A stretch of DNA of 64,000 nt, taken from contig PYSS01000114.1 in NCBI GenBank assembly GCA_003049465.1, positions 59,778-123,777 on the forward strand, written 5' to 3'. The notes under the pieces are model-generated. The model saw nothing but the letters and a program-made list of their open reading frames with translations. It was not told where the DNA came from and did no database searches. The stretch's first letter is position 1. Every line of letters begins with the position of its first letter. This stretch comes from Magnaporthiopsis rhizophila (taxonomy: Eukaryota > Ascomycota > Sordariomycetes > Magnaporthales > Magnaporthaceae). The translations under genes and the position numbers were made by a program. Positions 1-10,715 of this stretch are shown in pieces.

Positions 1-1201
1 GTTACCGTGTTTCCTAGGGGGGCTTACATCTCTGCCTGACTCTCCATCGACGGCTTGGAGCTTGGAGCTTACAAAGTACCAGGCCAGTACCAAGGAGCCG
101 ACACCACTCCGATCGAGTCCAGGCAGGTACCACCTACAGTCAATACCTACAATAGGCCATCTGCCTCCCTCGCCAGGCAGGACCCAAAGATCCCAGGCGC
201 CCTTTTGCCCCTTCTTTTCTGATTGACGTGTAGGGACGGCGAGGCGGTGCAGTTTGATTGATCCCACTCCGCAGCGGGCCATTCCATCATCGTTCATTCC
301 ATCGTCTCGTCCATCGAGCTTGCTCAGCCGGATTAACTCTCGGCACCCAGTTTTCTGCTCCCTGCAGCCTGCTCCACAGACCCGCCACAGCATCCACCGT
401 CGAACCAGTGCCGTCTGCCCGGCTTCCTCTTCCTACCACTCTTGGCCGGTACCTGATCTATTTCATCAACCTGCCTCCAAATTCTCCAACTCGCACTTTG
501 CCAGCCTCCCACCGTGCCTAAGGTACAACCGACAATCAAGCTCGCCCCAGTCGCTGCCCACATGATGTGCCTGTAGGACCACCTAAGCAGTCAATCCATT
601 GAGTGGGAGGAGCTTCGCCATCCTTTCCACACACGGCCCCCGCAGCACTACAGCAGAGCGCAGAGAAAAAAAAAAATTGCCCGTCACCAGCCTGGAGCAA
701 CCTTCCCGCTTCCGCTGAGATACAAAGGTAACCTACACAGAGCTGGATCACCGTCACATCGGTTGCCAGTCTACCGTGCCGGCCCATCCGCCGACCGACC
801 GCCGTCGAGGTAGCCACTCGCCCTTCTTTTTTTCGACCCCCAGTTCCCCAGCAACAGCAACTTCTACGGAAGTTGCTGTCGCTGCGGCCAACAACGGCAC
901 CACGGATCGCGTAATCTTCTACTCGACGGCGGCGCCTCCGTCACCCGCTCCATCGACCTCAGGCCACATCCCGGCCCCGCCACAGCTTGCCCAACAACCT
1001 ACGCTGCAAGATCCGAACCTCGCCGCCGTCGCCCCGCCCGTCGGCGCACCCTTGGGCTCGTCCGCCGCCTCACAGCAGCCCATTCCTAGCTGGAGTGCTC
1101 CCCCCGCGCCCGCGCCCGTACCGGCGCCCTCGGTTACACCCTCTGCGACTCCTGCGGCCAAGACACGCGGGCCTAACCAGACCCCGACCGCGCCAAGATC
1201 C
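1..1201. other. Upstream region of the FAR1-domain gene, possibly containing its 5' exon(s)
   Basis: No gene is recognised in the first 700 bases. The frame of the downstream gene stays open back to about 719 (TGA at 716-718) and encodes a Pro/Ala/Ser/Thr-rich stretch with no ATG. The only ATGs before 1202 are the tandem pair at 562 and 565. Splicing from just after them to an acceptor near 843 or 851 would join frames, but the donors are not consensus, so this is only a possibility. Pyrimidine-rich stretches are typical of a fungal promoter and leader. Confidence 0.4.
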
Positions 1202-1906
1202 ATGCCTCAGTCACCTGCACCTACGCTCCTGCCGCCGCCCGAAGGCATCTACAGGTCCTTTGAGGACCTGCTCACTACCGTTCAACAGTTTGCCAAGGAG
1301 CAGGGCTACGGCGTCGTGAAGTTACGCGCCTCGAACTACCGCGATGGGAAGCCGACCCGCTACGACCTCGTGTGCGACCGCGGCGGCGTCAAGTACTCGA
1401 GCACTGCCAAGAAGCGGAACCCGTCGACGCGCAAAGTCGACTGTCCCTGGCGCGCAAAGGCCGTCTGTGAGGTCCAGCTGAGCAATCAGTGGCGCTTCGC
1501 CGTCCAGGAGCAAAGGCATAACCACGAGCCGCGCCTTCCCGCCGTGCAGCCAGGCCAAGACAACGCGCCGCTTGCCCAGACGATGCGAACGCTGATGAAC
1601 AAGATTGATCGCCTGAGCCACGACGTCTCTCACGGCTTCACTCATCTGGAGACTCGCCTCGACGGCCTCGAGAAACGGCTGGAGGCCATGGAGCAGAGCC
1701 AGAACAACCGCAACATCATGAGCGCCATGACCAACCCGCCACTGGACAGCCGCCTAACCAACATGGATACCAGTCGCATGAACAACATGGACGCCAGGGT
1801 CGGTGCCATGGAGCGCGCCGACATGATGAACCGCGCAAACGGCATGGACCACATGGCTGGCATGGACGACGTGGAAGCGAGGCTACTTTCAACCTCGGTC
1901 ATGTAG
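1202..1906 (+). CDS. FAR1/WRKY-GCM1-like DNA-binding domain protein (start uncertain)
   Basis: A putative nuclear DNA-binding protein. From 1202 the frame gives 234 aa. The first third resembles the FAR1-type zinc-binding fold of MULE transposases and plant FAR1/FHY3: IYRSFEDLL, then a basic segment with YDLVCDRGG and KVDCPWRA, then RHNHEPR, which together supply the spaced Cys and His ligands. This is followed by a predicted coiled coil (about residues 120-170, MNKIDRL to RLEAMEQ). The tail is rich in Met, Asp and Asn, with repeated NMD and GMD units. No transposase catalytic domain follows, so this is a stand-alone domain protein rather than a mobile element. 1202 is the first in-frame ATG, but the frame is open upstream to 719, so an N-terminal disordered exon is likely missing from this model. 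The function is inferred from the fold only. Confidence 0.7.
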   Translation: MPQSPAPTLLPPPEGIYRSFEDLLTTVQQFAKEQGYGVVKLRASNYRDGKPTRYDLVCDRGGVKYSSTAKKRNPSTRKVDCPWRAKAVCEVQLSNQWRFAVQEQRHNHEPRLPAVQPGQDNAPLAQTMRTLMNKIDRLSHDVSHGFTHLETRLDGLEKRLEAMEQSQNNRNIMSAMTNPPLDSRLTNMDTSRMNNMDARVGAMERADMMNRANGMDHMAGMDDVEARLLSTSVM

Positions 1907-3410
1907 AATATGGGTGAGATTGACGGTCAGCAGCCTCGCGGCTGTAAAAACTGCAGCACCGTGGCATCCCGTCGAGGCGGGGTAGCCTGCGGATCTCGGC
2001 CTGGCGACATCTCTGATACGGCTTCATCGACGACGTACCTGCCACCACCGCGCCTCCCGGCCGGACCCAATACGGGCATAGAGCCCGAACCCGTCTCGGT
2101 AGGGTCTTATCCGGACCCTCTCACCATTCCGGATCATCGAAACAGCACTTGTGTATGATTTACTCGGCGCCAGGTCAGAGTTTGTCATTTGACCGACGCG
2201 ATTACGATTACGCTGCATATTGGCAGATGAGAAAAAAAAAAAAAGAGCTTTGTGTTTCTGTTGCTTTTTTTTTCTTGCCCATTTTATTTCACATTTTCCA
2301 TCCTCTATTATATCGACAACTTGCTGTCGCAATTGTATTGGTATTGAGCAGCTTTAGGCTCGACCTTGAAGGCCTTTTCTCTGCTCCTTTCTCTCGTCCT
2401 CTTGTCTCTGGCCCTCTTCGGTTTTCTCCCTTTTCTTTTTTTGCTGGGATCGGTTGGTACTAACGGCGTTTTACCCAGTGCGATGGTTATTTGCCACGTA
2501 ACCACCTCCCCCCATTTCACGTTGCTTGTCGGCCCAGATGGCCATTAACAAAAGATATCGGCTGGGCGCTCATCGCAAGGCTGGTATCGTTTCTGGTTTG
2601 TTACTGGCTGGGCTTTTCGCTTTACTCAGTGGGGTTATCGATACGCTCCTTCCGACCCTGAGTGATGAGAGTTTGTGTTGGCATGATGGCTTGGCCGGAG
2701 AATGGGTGGTGAATTTGGTCGGCTGATTATGAGAGCAAAGATACAAAGGGGGAAAAAGGGAAAAAGGTCTGGGATCTGGGCCAAGTCACGCCCAATCTCT
2801 GTCCGATGTGTGTGGGTTTTTGGTATGTGCATGTCGCGTGTTTCCTACGCACATTACTTGTATTGTTTTTCGAATAGGACTACTGTTTTGGACGGGGCAT
2901 TGGACGAAAAGGAAGGGATAAGAAGGTAGAGCCCAGAGCAGACACCTTGGTCCTCGGATAATGTGAGCGATGGCCGCGCCAGGTATCGAGCGACGCCAAA
3001 TGATACGAGATACAATCAACAGCCATGCGCTTCTCACCCAAACGACGGAGACGATGTGGAAAATGACACAGGAGAGCAGCGGAACAACGGAACACTCTTG
3101 CAGCGTGCTTGAGTTGACCGCAGCAGTCTCTCTTCAACCTCTAGGCTCCTTGGCTCTGTGACTGAGCCTCCACCTCCACCCTCGCTGCCAGGAGGGAGTG
3201 GGGGCAAGCGGCGCAGAGTTTAGTCAGCAGTCAGCCAATGATAATGCGACCCACTCTGGACTCTGGGCCCTACCGACGTTCCTGGCACACCAGTTTGAAT
3301 TCTCAAAATTCCGCTTTCGCCAGAAAGCCCGCAAAGAAAACAACCAGCACTTTTTTTGTACCTCAGGATTCTTCGACAACCCTCGCGATCTTGAGAACAA
3401 AACCGCAGCA
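1907..3410. other. Intergenic region between the FAR1-domain gene and eL34
   Basis: No supported gene. The region holds T-rich stretches around 2255-2450, probably 3' flank of the upstream gene, and the promoter and leader of eL34, including a HomolD-like box at 3157-3164. The small open frames here lack family similarity and overlap each other on both strands. Confidence 0.5.
3157..3164 (-). promoter_or_regulatory. HomolD-like box (TGTGACTG, reverse of CAGTCACA)
   Basis: TGTGACTG is the exact reverse complement of CAGTCACA, the HomolD core promoter element known from fission yeast ribosomal protein genes and reported in filamentous ascomycetes. It lies about 247 bp before the eL34 start codon. 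An 8-mer can occur by chance, so support comes from its position upstream of a ribosomal protein gene. Confidence 0.4.
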
Positions 3411-4221
3411 ATGGCCTCCCGAGTCACCTACCGCCGCCGCAACCCGTGAGTGCCTTCAAATCCGGCCTTTTCCCGCTCTTTCGATCTCCCCGCGCGCTCG
3501 ATTTGTGCAGTCCACTGGGTCCTTTGCGTCGGTCTCAACGACCCTCTGGGTGACGGCGAGGCGAACGAGTTTGGACGCGCCAATGGGGATCGTTTTTCGA
3601 CGGACTTGGAGAAAGCGAAGCAGAGCCGATACCGAAGGCACCTGGGGACTGGGCATGTTGGCTGACGGTCTGGGATTTCGCCGAAACAGGTACAACACGT
3701 CGTCCAACCGGACACGTCTGATCAAGACCCCCGGCGGCGAGCTCCGTGTCCTCCACATCAAGAAGAAGGGTACCGCCCCGAAATGCGGCGACTGCGGCGT
3801 TAAGCTGCCGGGCGTAAGTACTGCCGAAACCCGCCGCATGCAACCACCACCGCCATGGGCATCATCGCTCCAGCGGGGCCAGGCATTCCTCCCTGTCGGC
3901 ATCGGTCGAGGAACGACGCCGGGGTCGCTCGATTGACCCTCTAGAGGAGTGCGGAATGGTGTTGGGACAAAGACGGGGTCTCCCGCGGCGTCTACAGGAT
4001 GTACTGACGTCTCTTGCTCGGTCACAATACAGGTCCCTGCCCTCCGCCCCCGCGAGTACGCCCAGATCTCCAAGCCGAAGAAGACCGTCCAGCGCGCGTA
4101 CGGTGGCTCAAGATGCGGCAACTGCGTGCGGGACCGCATCGTTAGGGCCTTCCTAATCGAGGAGCAGAAGATTGTCAAGAAGGTCCTGAAGGAGCAGACC
4201 CAGAGCGAGAAGAAGAAATAG
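3411..4221 (+). CDS. rpl34: 60S ribosomal protein eL34
   Basis: A structural protein of the large ribosomal subunit. Three exons: 3411-3445, 3690-3813 and 4033-4221. Introns of 244 and 219 nt carry consensus donors (gtgagt, gtaagt) and acceptors, and the frames join exactly to give 115 aa, close to the 117 aa of human L34. The start MASRVTYRRRNPYNT, the Cys pair CGDCG, the segment LRPREYAQISKPKKTVQRAY and the second Cys pair CGNC are all hallmarks of eL34; the four cysteines form its zinc site. The first exon is only 35 nt, a common arrangement in fungal ribosomal protein genes. A HomolD-like box lies upstream. Neither intron shows clear snoRNA boxes. Confidence 0.96.
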
Positions 4222-5266
4222 ACACGACCCCATGGGAGCTTCTGCTGGTTTTCCTTTTTGCGCATTCTTTCCTATTCCTGCTCTCATGCGACGGTGCGGA
4301 CGGATTACGGACGGGCGGACTCGGTCGGGCTGGGAACGTGCCCGGATTATGGTCTCTCTCTCTCTGACGGCATGATATCTATGCTCATGGCCTTGGTGTT
4401 CAAATTTTGGGGAACACAAAAAAGGGGACCTGCGTGGTTGGTGCATGGCGGAGCATCACTGCTGGGACCCGGCGACGGAGTTTTTCTGCCGCTCTCTTTT
4501 TGCTTTGGGAACCTGACGGCGTGTTTCTAGGGCTGGTTTTATTTCTCGTCGTCTAGCCTGGGCGACCCGGAATGATGAAGGGTCGTCAAGTCGAGCACTG
4601 AAGCCCAGCCTGGCAGTCTGGGCTGTCGCTGACGAGAAAGTGTATTGTGTGTCGAGTGCATGTTCCCGTCGCGCAGACGAGCCCCTTTCCCCTCTCCCCC
4701 ATCAACCACCTGGCCTATACTCTGAGATGGCAATTACTCTCCCGTTTGCTATTTCAATTTTGTGTCGAGGAAGATCAAACCCAGCTGGCTCACTACTCAC
4801 CGCGGCTTTCTGCATCTGGTGGAAGCAGCGGTCCATCATTTGAAGCCTACACCATTTCAATCTTAATCCGCAATTGCACAAGTTGACTTGATGTGCGTTG
4901 AGATCTGCGTAACGACATTTCGTTCTCAAAACTGAATATGTCAATGTACGTTTTCCCAATTGATTTGCCGTGTTGTGGACATTATGATGTGCCTGTGATG
5001 TGCCTCTTTGCTGCCGGTGACGTTGGTCTGTGCTTCACTGGTAACAATCTCAATGCAGCCTGCGTTGAGTTGGTGCTTACCAGCACACCGCACAGCGTCT
5101 ACCCCACGGCTCCAGGCATTATACGTCGATCGCATTCCATTATTCGGCAACGGCCAAGACCAATTATTGAATGCCTCCTTGCGCAACGAAGCGGAGCTGA
5201 CGAGGGCGAAATTTGTCACTCATTCATCCAACGGCACACGCACCTTGTTTTTACGGAGCCACAGCC
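4222..5266. other. Intergenic region between eL34 and the NDUFAF3-like gene
   Basis: About 1 kb with no supported gene. It begins with the eL34 3' flank and ends in the leader of the next gene. Open frames on both strands are short and overlapping, with no recognisable domain. Confidence 0.5.
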
Positions 5267-6052
5267 ATGTCTCGATCATTATGCAGGGTCGCCGGTCCCA
5301 GGCCGACACGCTTAATTTCCCAGCTTCTGGAGACGTCGAGTCCGCCCTGGGCCGTGACGTCTAGTCGCTCCTGCTCTTCCTCCTCCTCCGGCCACTGTCT
5401 ATACCAAACTGGCCCAGCGAGGTGCCGGCAGTGGCCACAAACGCACCGCACAAGCTCGTCAGCGGCAGCGGCAGCGCACTCACTGCCGACGCACCGCGCC
5501 CTCCACACAACGGCGCCGGCCCGGGCCTCTAGCGGCAGTGGAGCGCAGGACGGCGAGTCGAGGACGGACCTCGGCGCGCTGGACGTGCTGGCGGGCGCCG
5601 AAACCCCAGCCACGGCCGTGGAAATCTGCCTTCCCGACGGCTTCAAGCTCGGCTCCGGCATCTCGGCCCGGGGTGGGGACGGCTTGCTGCTGATGGGCGG
5701 CGAAGCCTTTGCCTGGCGGCCTTGGGAGTGCTGCAGCAGCGGCAGCAGCGGGCCCCCCAGCATGCGGCTGATCAACGCCAAAGGTCAATGGGAGGTCCCC
5801 AAGGAGGCGTTCGGGTTGCTGGCGCTCGTCTGGCCGCGGCCGGACCTGCTCGTCCTCGGCCTGGGACCCGAGATGCGGCCGTTGAGCCCGGTCACGCGGA
5901 GGCACATCAGCGGCCTCGGGATGCGGGTCGAGGTGCTGGATACGAGGAACGCGGCCGCGCAGTTCAACCTGCTCGCGACGGAGCGCGGCGTGGGCGATGT
6001 GGCGGCGGCGCTGGTGCCGATTGGGTGGAAGGAGGGGGTCGGCGCGGCGTGA
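5267..6052 (+). CDS. NDUFAF3: NDUFAF3-like mitochondrial complex I assembly factor (Mth938/DUF498 domain)
   Basis: Predicted matrix-side assembly factor for respiratory complex I, where NDUFAF3 works with NDUFAF4 on the Q-module. A single exon of 261 aa. The start is the first in-frame ATG (MSRSLCRVAG); codons further upstream offer only TTG. Residues 1-90 form a Ser/Arg/Ala-rich presequence ending in RALHTTAPARASSG, a typical matrix-processing context. The Mth938-like domain follows (about residues 105-255): GAETPATAVEICLPDGF, then GLLLMGGEAFAW, INAKGQWEVP, LLVLGLGPEMRPLSP and a C-terminal AALVPIGW. These blocks match the NDUFAF3/DUF498 family well. The strong GC bias produces long open frames in the other five readings, which are shadows. 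Confidence 0.85.
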   Translation: MSRSLCRVAGPRPTRLISQLLETSSPPWAVTSSRSCSSSSSGHCLYQTGPARCRQWPQTHRTSSSAAAAAHSLPTHRALHTTAPARASSGSGAQDGESRTDLGALDVLAGAETPATAVEICLPDGFKLGSGISARGGDGLLLMGGEAFAWRPWECCSSGSSGPPSMRLINAKGQWEVPKEAFGLLALVWPRPDLLVLGLGPEMRPLSPVTRRHISGLGMRVEVLDTRNAAAQFNLLATERGVGDVAAALVPIGWKEGVGAA

Positions 6053-6745
6053 GTCGTGGTGTGCGTCTGTCGGGATGCGGCTCTGGGGCATACACACGGT
6101 CATGAGCACCGAATCCGGCACGGGGAGCGACGTGGTGCCTTGGTTATGAAGGTTGGGGATAAACCTATGCTGAGAATCATACCTTCCTATGCAAATCACC
6201 TAGACACCTACCTTACAGCGGTCATAGTCCCAGGCGATGGTGCGGGCCTATTTTCCACCAGAGCCTAATCTCAGAATCTCAATCATGCCCACGTCGACCA
6301 CCATTCCCATCTGTGCTGCTCAATCTTGTTACCTCCCTTCCGGCTGCCTCCAGAGCTGATCCTCCCGAGTCACTCAGATAATATTCACACCAGCCCCACA
6401 CTGTGTTGGCTTGCACTGCTGGTATCCAATTAGATGGTTGCGCTAGGCGGGGTTCCTAACCCCCTCCGCGCCTTGTCCGCCGGTGAACACCACCCAAACG
6501 CCGTTCCATCAAGGGCTATCAAATCTGACGCTTGCTCACTTCATGGTCTTTTATTTCCCTAGTGCCAAGCCTGTTGACCCGTCACCTGCTTTAGATATAG
6601 TAGCTTGAACAGTCTAGTCTTTGAACTTCTTTATTCCACACCCACTCTTCTACATAGGGCGTGCCTTGTCGCCCCCCATAGAGACGCGTCCCTTGCGCAC
6701 TGCAACGCGCCAAGGTATCGGCCAACTTTGCTACTATTACTAGAG
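6053..6745. other. Intergenic region before the F-box gene
   Basis: About 690 bp of 3' flank and promoter with lower GC than the neighbouring coding sequence. The F-box reading frame continues upstream to 6605 but only with a TTG, so the ATG at 6746 is taken as start. Nothing else is seen. Confidence 0.5.
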
Positions 6746-8449
6746 ATGGGGTCACCGTGGTCAGGTTGCCTCCCCCTGGACATATGGTACCTGGTCTGCC
6801 AGGAGCTGGCCGACAGCGGCCCCGAGTTCGATGCGCTCTTCAACCTGGCCCTGACGAGCCGCGCCCTTGCCGGCGTCGCCCTGCCAGCCCTGTGGGGCGT
6901 GCAACAAGCCGCCTGGATTTACCGGCCAGACCTGTCGAACGCGGGGAACGTCTGCCTGTGGCGGTCGCTCGCGCTGTCCAGCCTCGGCAAGTCGGCGTTC
7001 CCCTACGCCAGCTGGATCCGGGTCATCGAGCTGGGCGGGCTGCGGGGGATGCTGGAGGAGATCGGCAGGACGGCGCACATGCGCGAGGCCTTCTTCGGCG
7101 GCGACATGGACGTGTTCCACCCGCGGCACATGACGGGCCAGACGGTCGTGACGCGCTCGGGCGGGCGGGCTAACCTCAGCCCGGCGCAGATGGACATGAT
7201 CACCATCCGGATCGGCGAGTCCATCACGTCGAGCGTGCGCGACGGCGCCGACCGGAGCAACAAGATCGTGGCCGTGGCCGAGCTCGAGAGCTACCAGCTG
7301 CCGGTCGAGGTGCTGACATCCTTCATCGTGCGGCTGACGACGCTGCGGTCGCTCACGCTGCGCACCGGCTCCATACTGGACCAGCGCGTCGGCCAGGCCA
7401 TCCGGGAGAGCTGCCCGTCCTTCAGGGAGCTGTGCTGCTACTTCTGCCTCGGCGACGAGGGCGACGGCAAGATGGCCGGCTTCCTGCTCGCGCTCGGCGC
7501 CAACACGCTCGAGAGGTTCGGCGTCATCTCCAGCAACCACCTGGGCCGACAGACGTTTGCGGCCCTGGCCGGCCAGCACCCGAAATCGCTAAAGATGCTG
7601 CACCTGGCGTCGCTGGGCGACGCCGCCGTCCCGCACCTGCGCCTGCTGTCCCAGTGCGCCGTGCTCGAGAGCCTCAGCCTGGAGTGCTACCGCCTGGGCG
7701 AGGCGGCGCCCCCGGAGAGCCAGGACAACGACTGGTTCGAGCAGGTGGGCGGCTGGCTGTCCAACTCGCGGTCGCTGGCCACCCTGTGCATCGACATGCT
7801 GCCGGGCATGACGGGCCTGCTCTCGAGCGTGCTCGTCTCGGACCGACTGCGCCTCAAGACGCTCAGCGTCAACCTCAACGACGACGAGGTCGACAACGCC
7901 TTCTTCGCCGCCATCGGCCGCCAGACGGCGCTCGAGGACCTGTTTGTGCTGAGCCGCACGGACCCGTACGGCGAGGACTTTGAGCCGCTCGTGCGGTCCA
8001 TCGTCAAGTGCAAGGAGCTCGTCCGCCTGATGCTGTACAACTCGCTAACGGGCGGCCAGGTCCGCGAGATCTGCGCCTCGCTGCCGAGGCTGGAGAAGTT
8101 CAGGTTCGACGGCGAGCACATGTCGGACGCCATCCTGCCGCACCTGCTGCTCGCCCCGCGGCTCAACTCGGTCGACGTGAACGCGACCTCGTGCTTCACG
8201 ACCGACGGCATCCGGGACCTGATCCGCAGGCTCGCTGAGGACGGCGGTAGGGGCGCGCACCACGGCTTCGCCCTCTCGATATCGTCGCAGCTGAGGACGC
8301 ACCGCTTCACCAAGGATGAAGAGAATGCCATCGAGGCCGAGATCCGGACCAAGCTGGGCGGGACCTTTTCGGTCGGCTACTGGGTGTCCATCGACGAGGA
8401 GGACGAGAGCATCAGCGAGGAGGACGAATTTGTGTTTGTGGATGATTGA
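6746..8449 (+). CDS. F-box protein with leucine-rich repeats
   Basis: A single-exon protein of 567 aa, probably a substrate receptor of an SCF ubiquitin ligase. The N-terminus (about residues 8-55: CLPLDIWYLVCQELAD, FNLALTSRALAGVALPALW) has the Leu-Pro-x-(E/D)-(I/V) opening and spaced hydrophobic residues of an F-box-like domain that binds Skp1. The rest reads as degenerate leucine-rich repeats, such as LTTLRSLTLRT, LKMLHLASLGD, LESLSLECYRL and LEKFRFDG. The C-terminus is very acidic (DEEDESISEEDEFVFVDD). No intron is needed. The substrate cannot be predicted. The gene converges on PHO8 with 336 bp between stop codons. Confidence 0.75.
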   Translation: MGSPWSGCLPLDIWYLVCQELADSGPEFDALFNLALTSRALAGVALPALWGVQQAAWIYRPDLSNAGNVCLWRSLALSSLGKSAFPYASWIRVIELGGLRGMLEEIGRTAHMREAFFGGDMDVFHPRHMTGQTVVTRSGGRANLSPAQMDMITIRIGESITSSVRDGADRSNKIVAVAELESYQLPVEVLTSFIVRLTTLRSLTLRTGSILDQRVGQAIRESCPSFRELCCYFCLGDEGDGKMAGFLLALGANTLERFGVISSNHLGRQTFAALAGQHPKSLKMLHLASLGDAAVPHLRLLSQCAVLESLSLECYRLGEAAPPESQDNDWFEQVGGWLSNSRSLATLCIDMLPGMTGLLSSVLVSDRLRLKTLSVNLNDDEVDNAFFAAIGRQTALEDLFVLSRTDPYGEDFEPLVRSIVKCKELVRLMLYNSLTGGQVREICASLPRLEKFRFDGEHMSDAILPHLLLAPRLNSVDVNATSCFTTDGIRDLIRRLAEDGGRGAHHGFALSISSQLRTHRFTKDEENAIEAEIRTKLGGTFSVGYWVSIDEEDESISEEDEFVFVDD

Positions 8450-8785
8450 CCGGGTCGATTCCACCGTGAAATCTACTGCTACCTACCTAATATCTCTAAC
8501 AATCGCAGCTGCCCAGTAGAATACGTCAGGCATATCTATTGTATATGCAACGCTATATTAAAAAAAAGACGCGAGTCGCAATGCAAGCAAAAATCGAATA
8601 GCCCGTTGAGCCCCTTACTCTAGACCAGAAGATTCAAATGCCTCGGCACGATCCAAAGAAGCGACGACGAAAAATGTATGAATTTGAACAAAAAAAGATG
8701 CGAAATGAACGCTGGCCACATATGTATCCGGATATGCAAACGATCTATGCAGTCCTCACTCAGCTAGCCAAACCAAGTCTCCGTC
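8450..8785. other. Convergent 3' intergenic region (F-box / PHO8)
   Basis: A 336-bp space between two converging genes. It is AT-richer than its surroundings, with several A-runs suited to 3'-end formation on either strand. No gene seen. Confidence 0.5.
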
Positions 8786-10715
8786 CTATGGCTTGGTCGC
8801 AGAAACCCAGTCCAGAGGATGGCCCGCAGCCTCGTAACCGGCAGGCTCCGCACCCACAGACTGCTGCTTCTGGGGGCCGCCCGCCGCGCGGCTCTCCTTG
8901 AGCTCCTTAGTGACCTCCTTCACGCCGTCCTGGACGTCGAGGTACTCGGCGAGGAACCTTCCGATGTCAGTGTTCTCGACGTTGCCCCTGATCTTTTCGG
9001 TTCCCGGGCCGCCCGAGCTGTAGACGTTGACGTCCACCGCCGAGTGGCCGTGGGTGGCCCAGCCGACGTGGGCGCGGAGGCTGATCATCCGCGAGAAGAT
9101 GACGAGCGCGTCCTCCGGGTGGGCGACTAGCTGGTCCAGCTCGCTGTCGGCGGCGTTGGTGATGCCCAGGCCGCCCCTGACGAGGGTGCCGTTGATCCAC
9201 TGGCGCAGGTTTTCCCGCCGGCGGGCCGTCTTATCGGCGGCGGCGAGGTGCCGGTTCAGCAGGCGCACGAGCTGCTCGGCCGAGGCGCTGGCGCGCTTGA
9301 GGGCCTCGGGGTACCAGGCGTAGACGGGCAGGTGGCCGGGCTCCTGGACAGCGGTGGAGAGGCCGCCCGTCTCGTGGTCGCTGGTGGCCACCAGCACGCC
9401 CTCGGTGTCGCTGGCGTCGATGAAGTCGAGCACGGCCTTGAAGGTGCGGTCGTACTCGAGCACCTCGCGCACCTGCGCGGCCGGGTCGTTGATGTGGCCG
9501 GCGTGGTCGATCCTGCTGCCCTCGATCATGAGGAAGTAGCCCTTGTCGCTGTCGGCCGTGGCCTTCTCGAGCGCGCGCAGGGCCACGCGGGCCATCTCGC
9601 TGAGGCTCGGGTACACGTCGGCCTGGTTGCGGCGGTCGATCTCGAACGGGATGTCGGTCGCGGCGAACAGGCCGAGCGTGGGGATGCGCACGTTCTCGCC
9701 GCCCTTGAGCGAGTCGAAGCCGCTACGACTGTCGACGTAGCTCCAGCCGTGCTTCTTCTGGGCCAGGCCGGCCACGTCGACGTCGTCGGCGCGGCAGCTG
9801 CCCTCGGTCGTGTTGGGTAGGAAGTGGCAGCGACCGCCGCCCAGCATGATGTCGACCACGCGACCAAGCGGGCCGTCGCCGACCTCCTGTACGGCGATCT
9901 CGTCGTTTTGCATGCGCATGTCGACATGCGAGGCGAAACAGGCCGGGGTGGCGTCGGTGATGTCGGTGGTGACGACTAGGCCGGTGTGGTAGCCGGCGCG
10001 CTTGGCGGCCTCAAGCACGGTGCCGCAGGGGCTGTGGTCAGGGAGGGTGGAGATGGCGCCGTTGTAGCTCTTGAGGCCGCAGGAGAAGGCGGTGGCGCCG
10101 GCGGCAGAGTCGGTGACCAGGCTGTTGCTCGAGCGGGTGCGGCTAGAGCCCCAGAAGTGGCGATCCAGCGTCAAGGCGTCGTCAATGGGCAGGCCCTCGA
10201 CGTGCTGGCGGAAGCTGCGGGTCAGAGATAGGGACGCCGGGCCCATGCCGTCCGACACCATGAAGATCAGGTTCCGCTTGGCCGGTCGGTTGGGCGAGGC
10301 GACGGGCGAGGAGCCGCTCGAGGTCTGCTGGTGGTGCTGCATCCAGACGGCCAGTAGGATGACGGCGGCCGTGGCTAGCAGGGCCCACACCAGCAACAGC
10401 GTCTCCCGCACGCGGGCGGGCAGCCAGGACGGCGCGGCATCGTGGTTGGCGGAGCGCGGTTGCGAGTGGATGGAGCGGTAAAGCGCCACGTCTTCCTCGT
10501 CGGCAAGACGGTCGGAGCGGGCCGAGTCGGCCGAGCGGCGCGAATCGGCAAGAAGGGGTGTTTTGGAGGAAGGCTAAATTTCAGCGTTGGGGTTGCTGTC
10601 AGTCAGTGACACACGTAAAGCTTGCTGGGCCTGGCGTTGGGGGCACAGCCTATGATGGTTGTTGGGGCATGGAAGTTCTGAGCGAGCATTCGCGTCCGAG
10701 CCACACACATACCAT
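8786..10715 (-). CDS. PHO8: Vacuolar alkaline phosphatase (PHO8 family), with an ATG-only first coding exon
   Basis: A type II membrane phosphatase that removes phosphate from varied substrates in the vacuole. Exon 2 (10573-8786) is open but has no in-frame ATG before a stop. Upstream, an ATG at 10715-10713 is followed at once by gtatgt, and an intron of 139 nt (10712-10574) with a CTGAC branch point ends in tttag. Joining them gives MPSSKTPLLADSRRS and a 596-aa protein. A membrane segment lies at about residues 58-79. Catalytic features follow in order: DGMG (metal ligand, about 109), VTDSAAGATA with the serine nucleophile (about 157), SRIDHAGH, SDHETGG and WATHGHSAVD. Family length and motif order match PHO8. 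The catalytic call is certain; the first exon is inferred from splice signals. Confidence 0.9.

Noticed and set aside
3456..4265. 269-codon minus-strand open frame over eL34
   Set aside because: It overlaps eL34 exons and introns, has low-complexity composition, and eL34 on the plus strand is certain.
5480..6199. Long minus-strand open frame opposite the NDUFAF3-like gene
   Set aside because: Same shadow effect; the plus strand carries the recognisable Mth938 domain.
6761..7579. Long minus-strand open frame opposite the F-box gene
   Set aside because: Antisense shadow created by GC-rich third codon positions; its translation is Arg/Ala/Gly/Val-rich with no domain.
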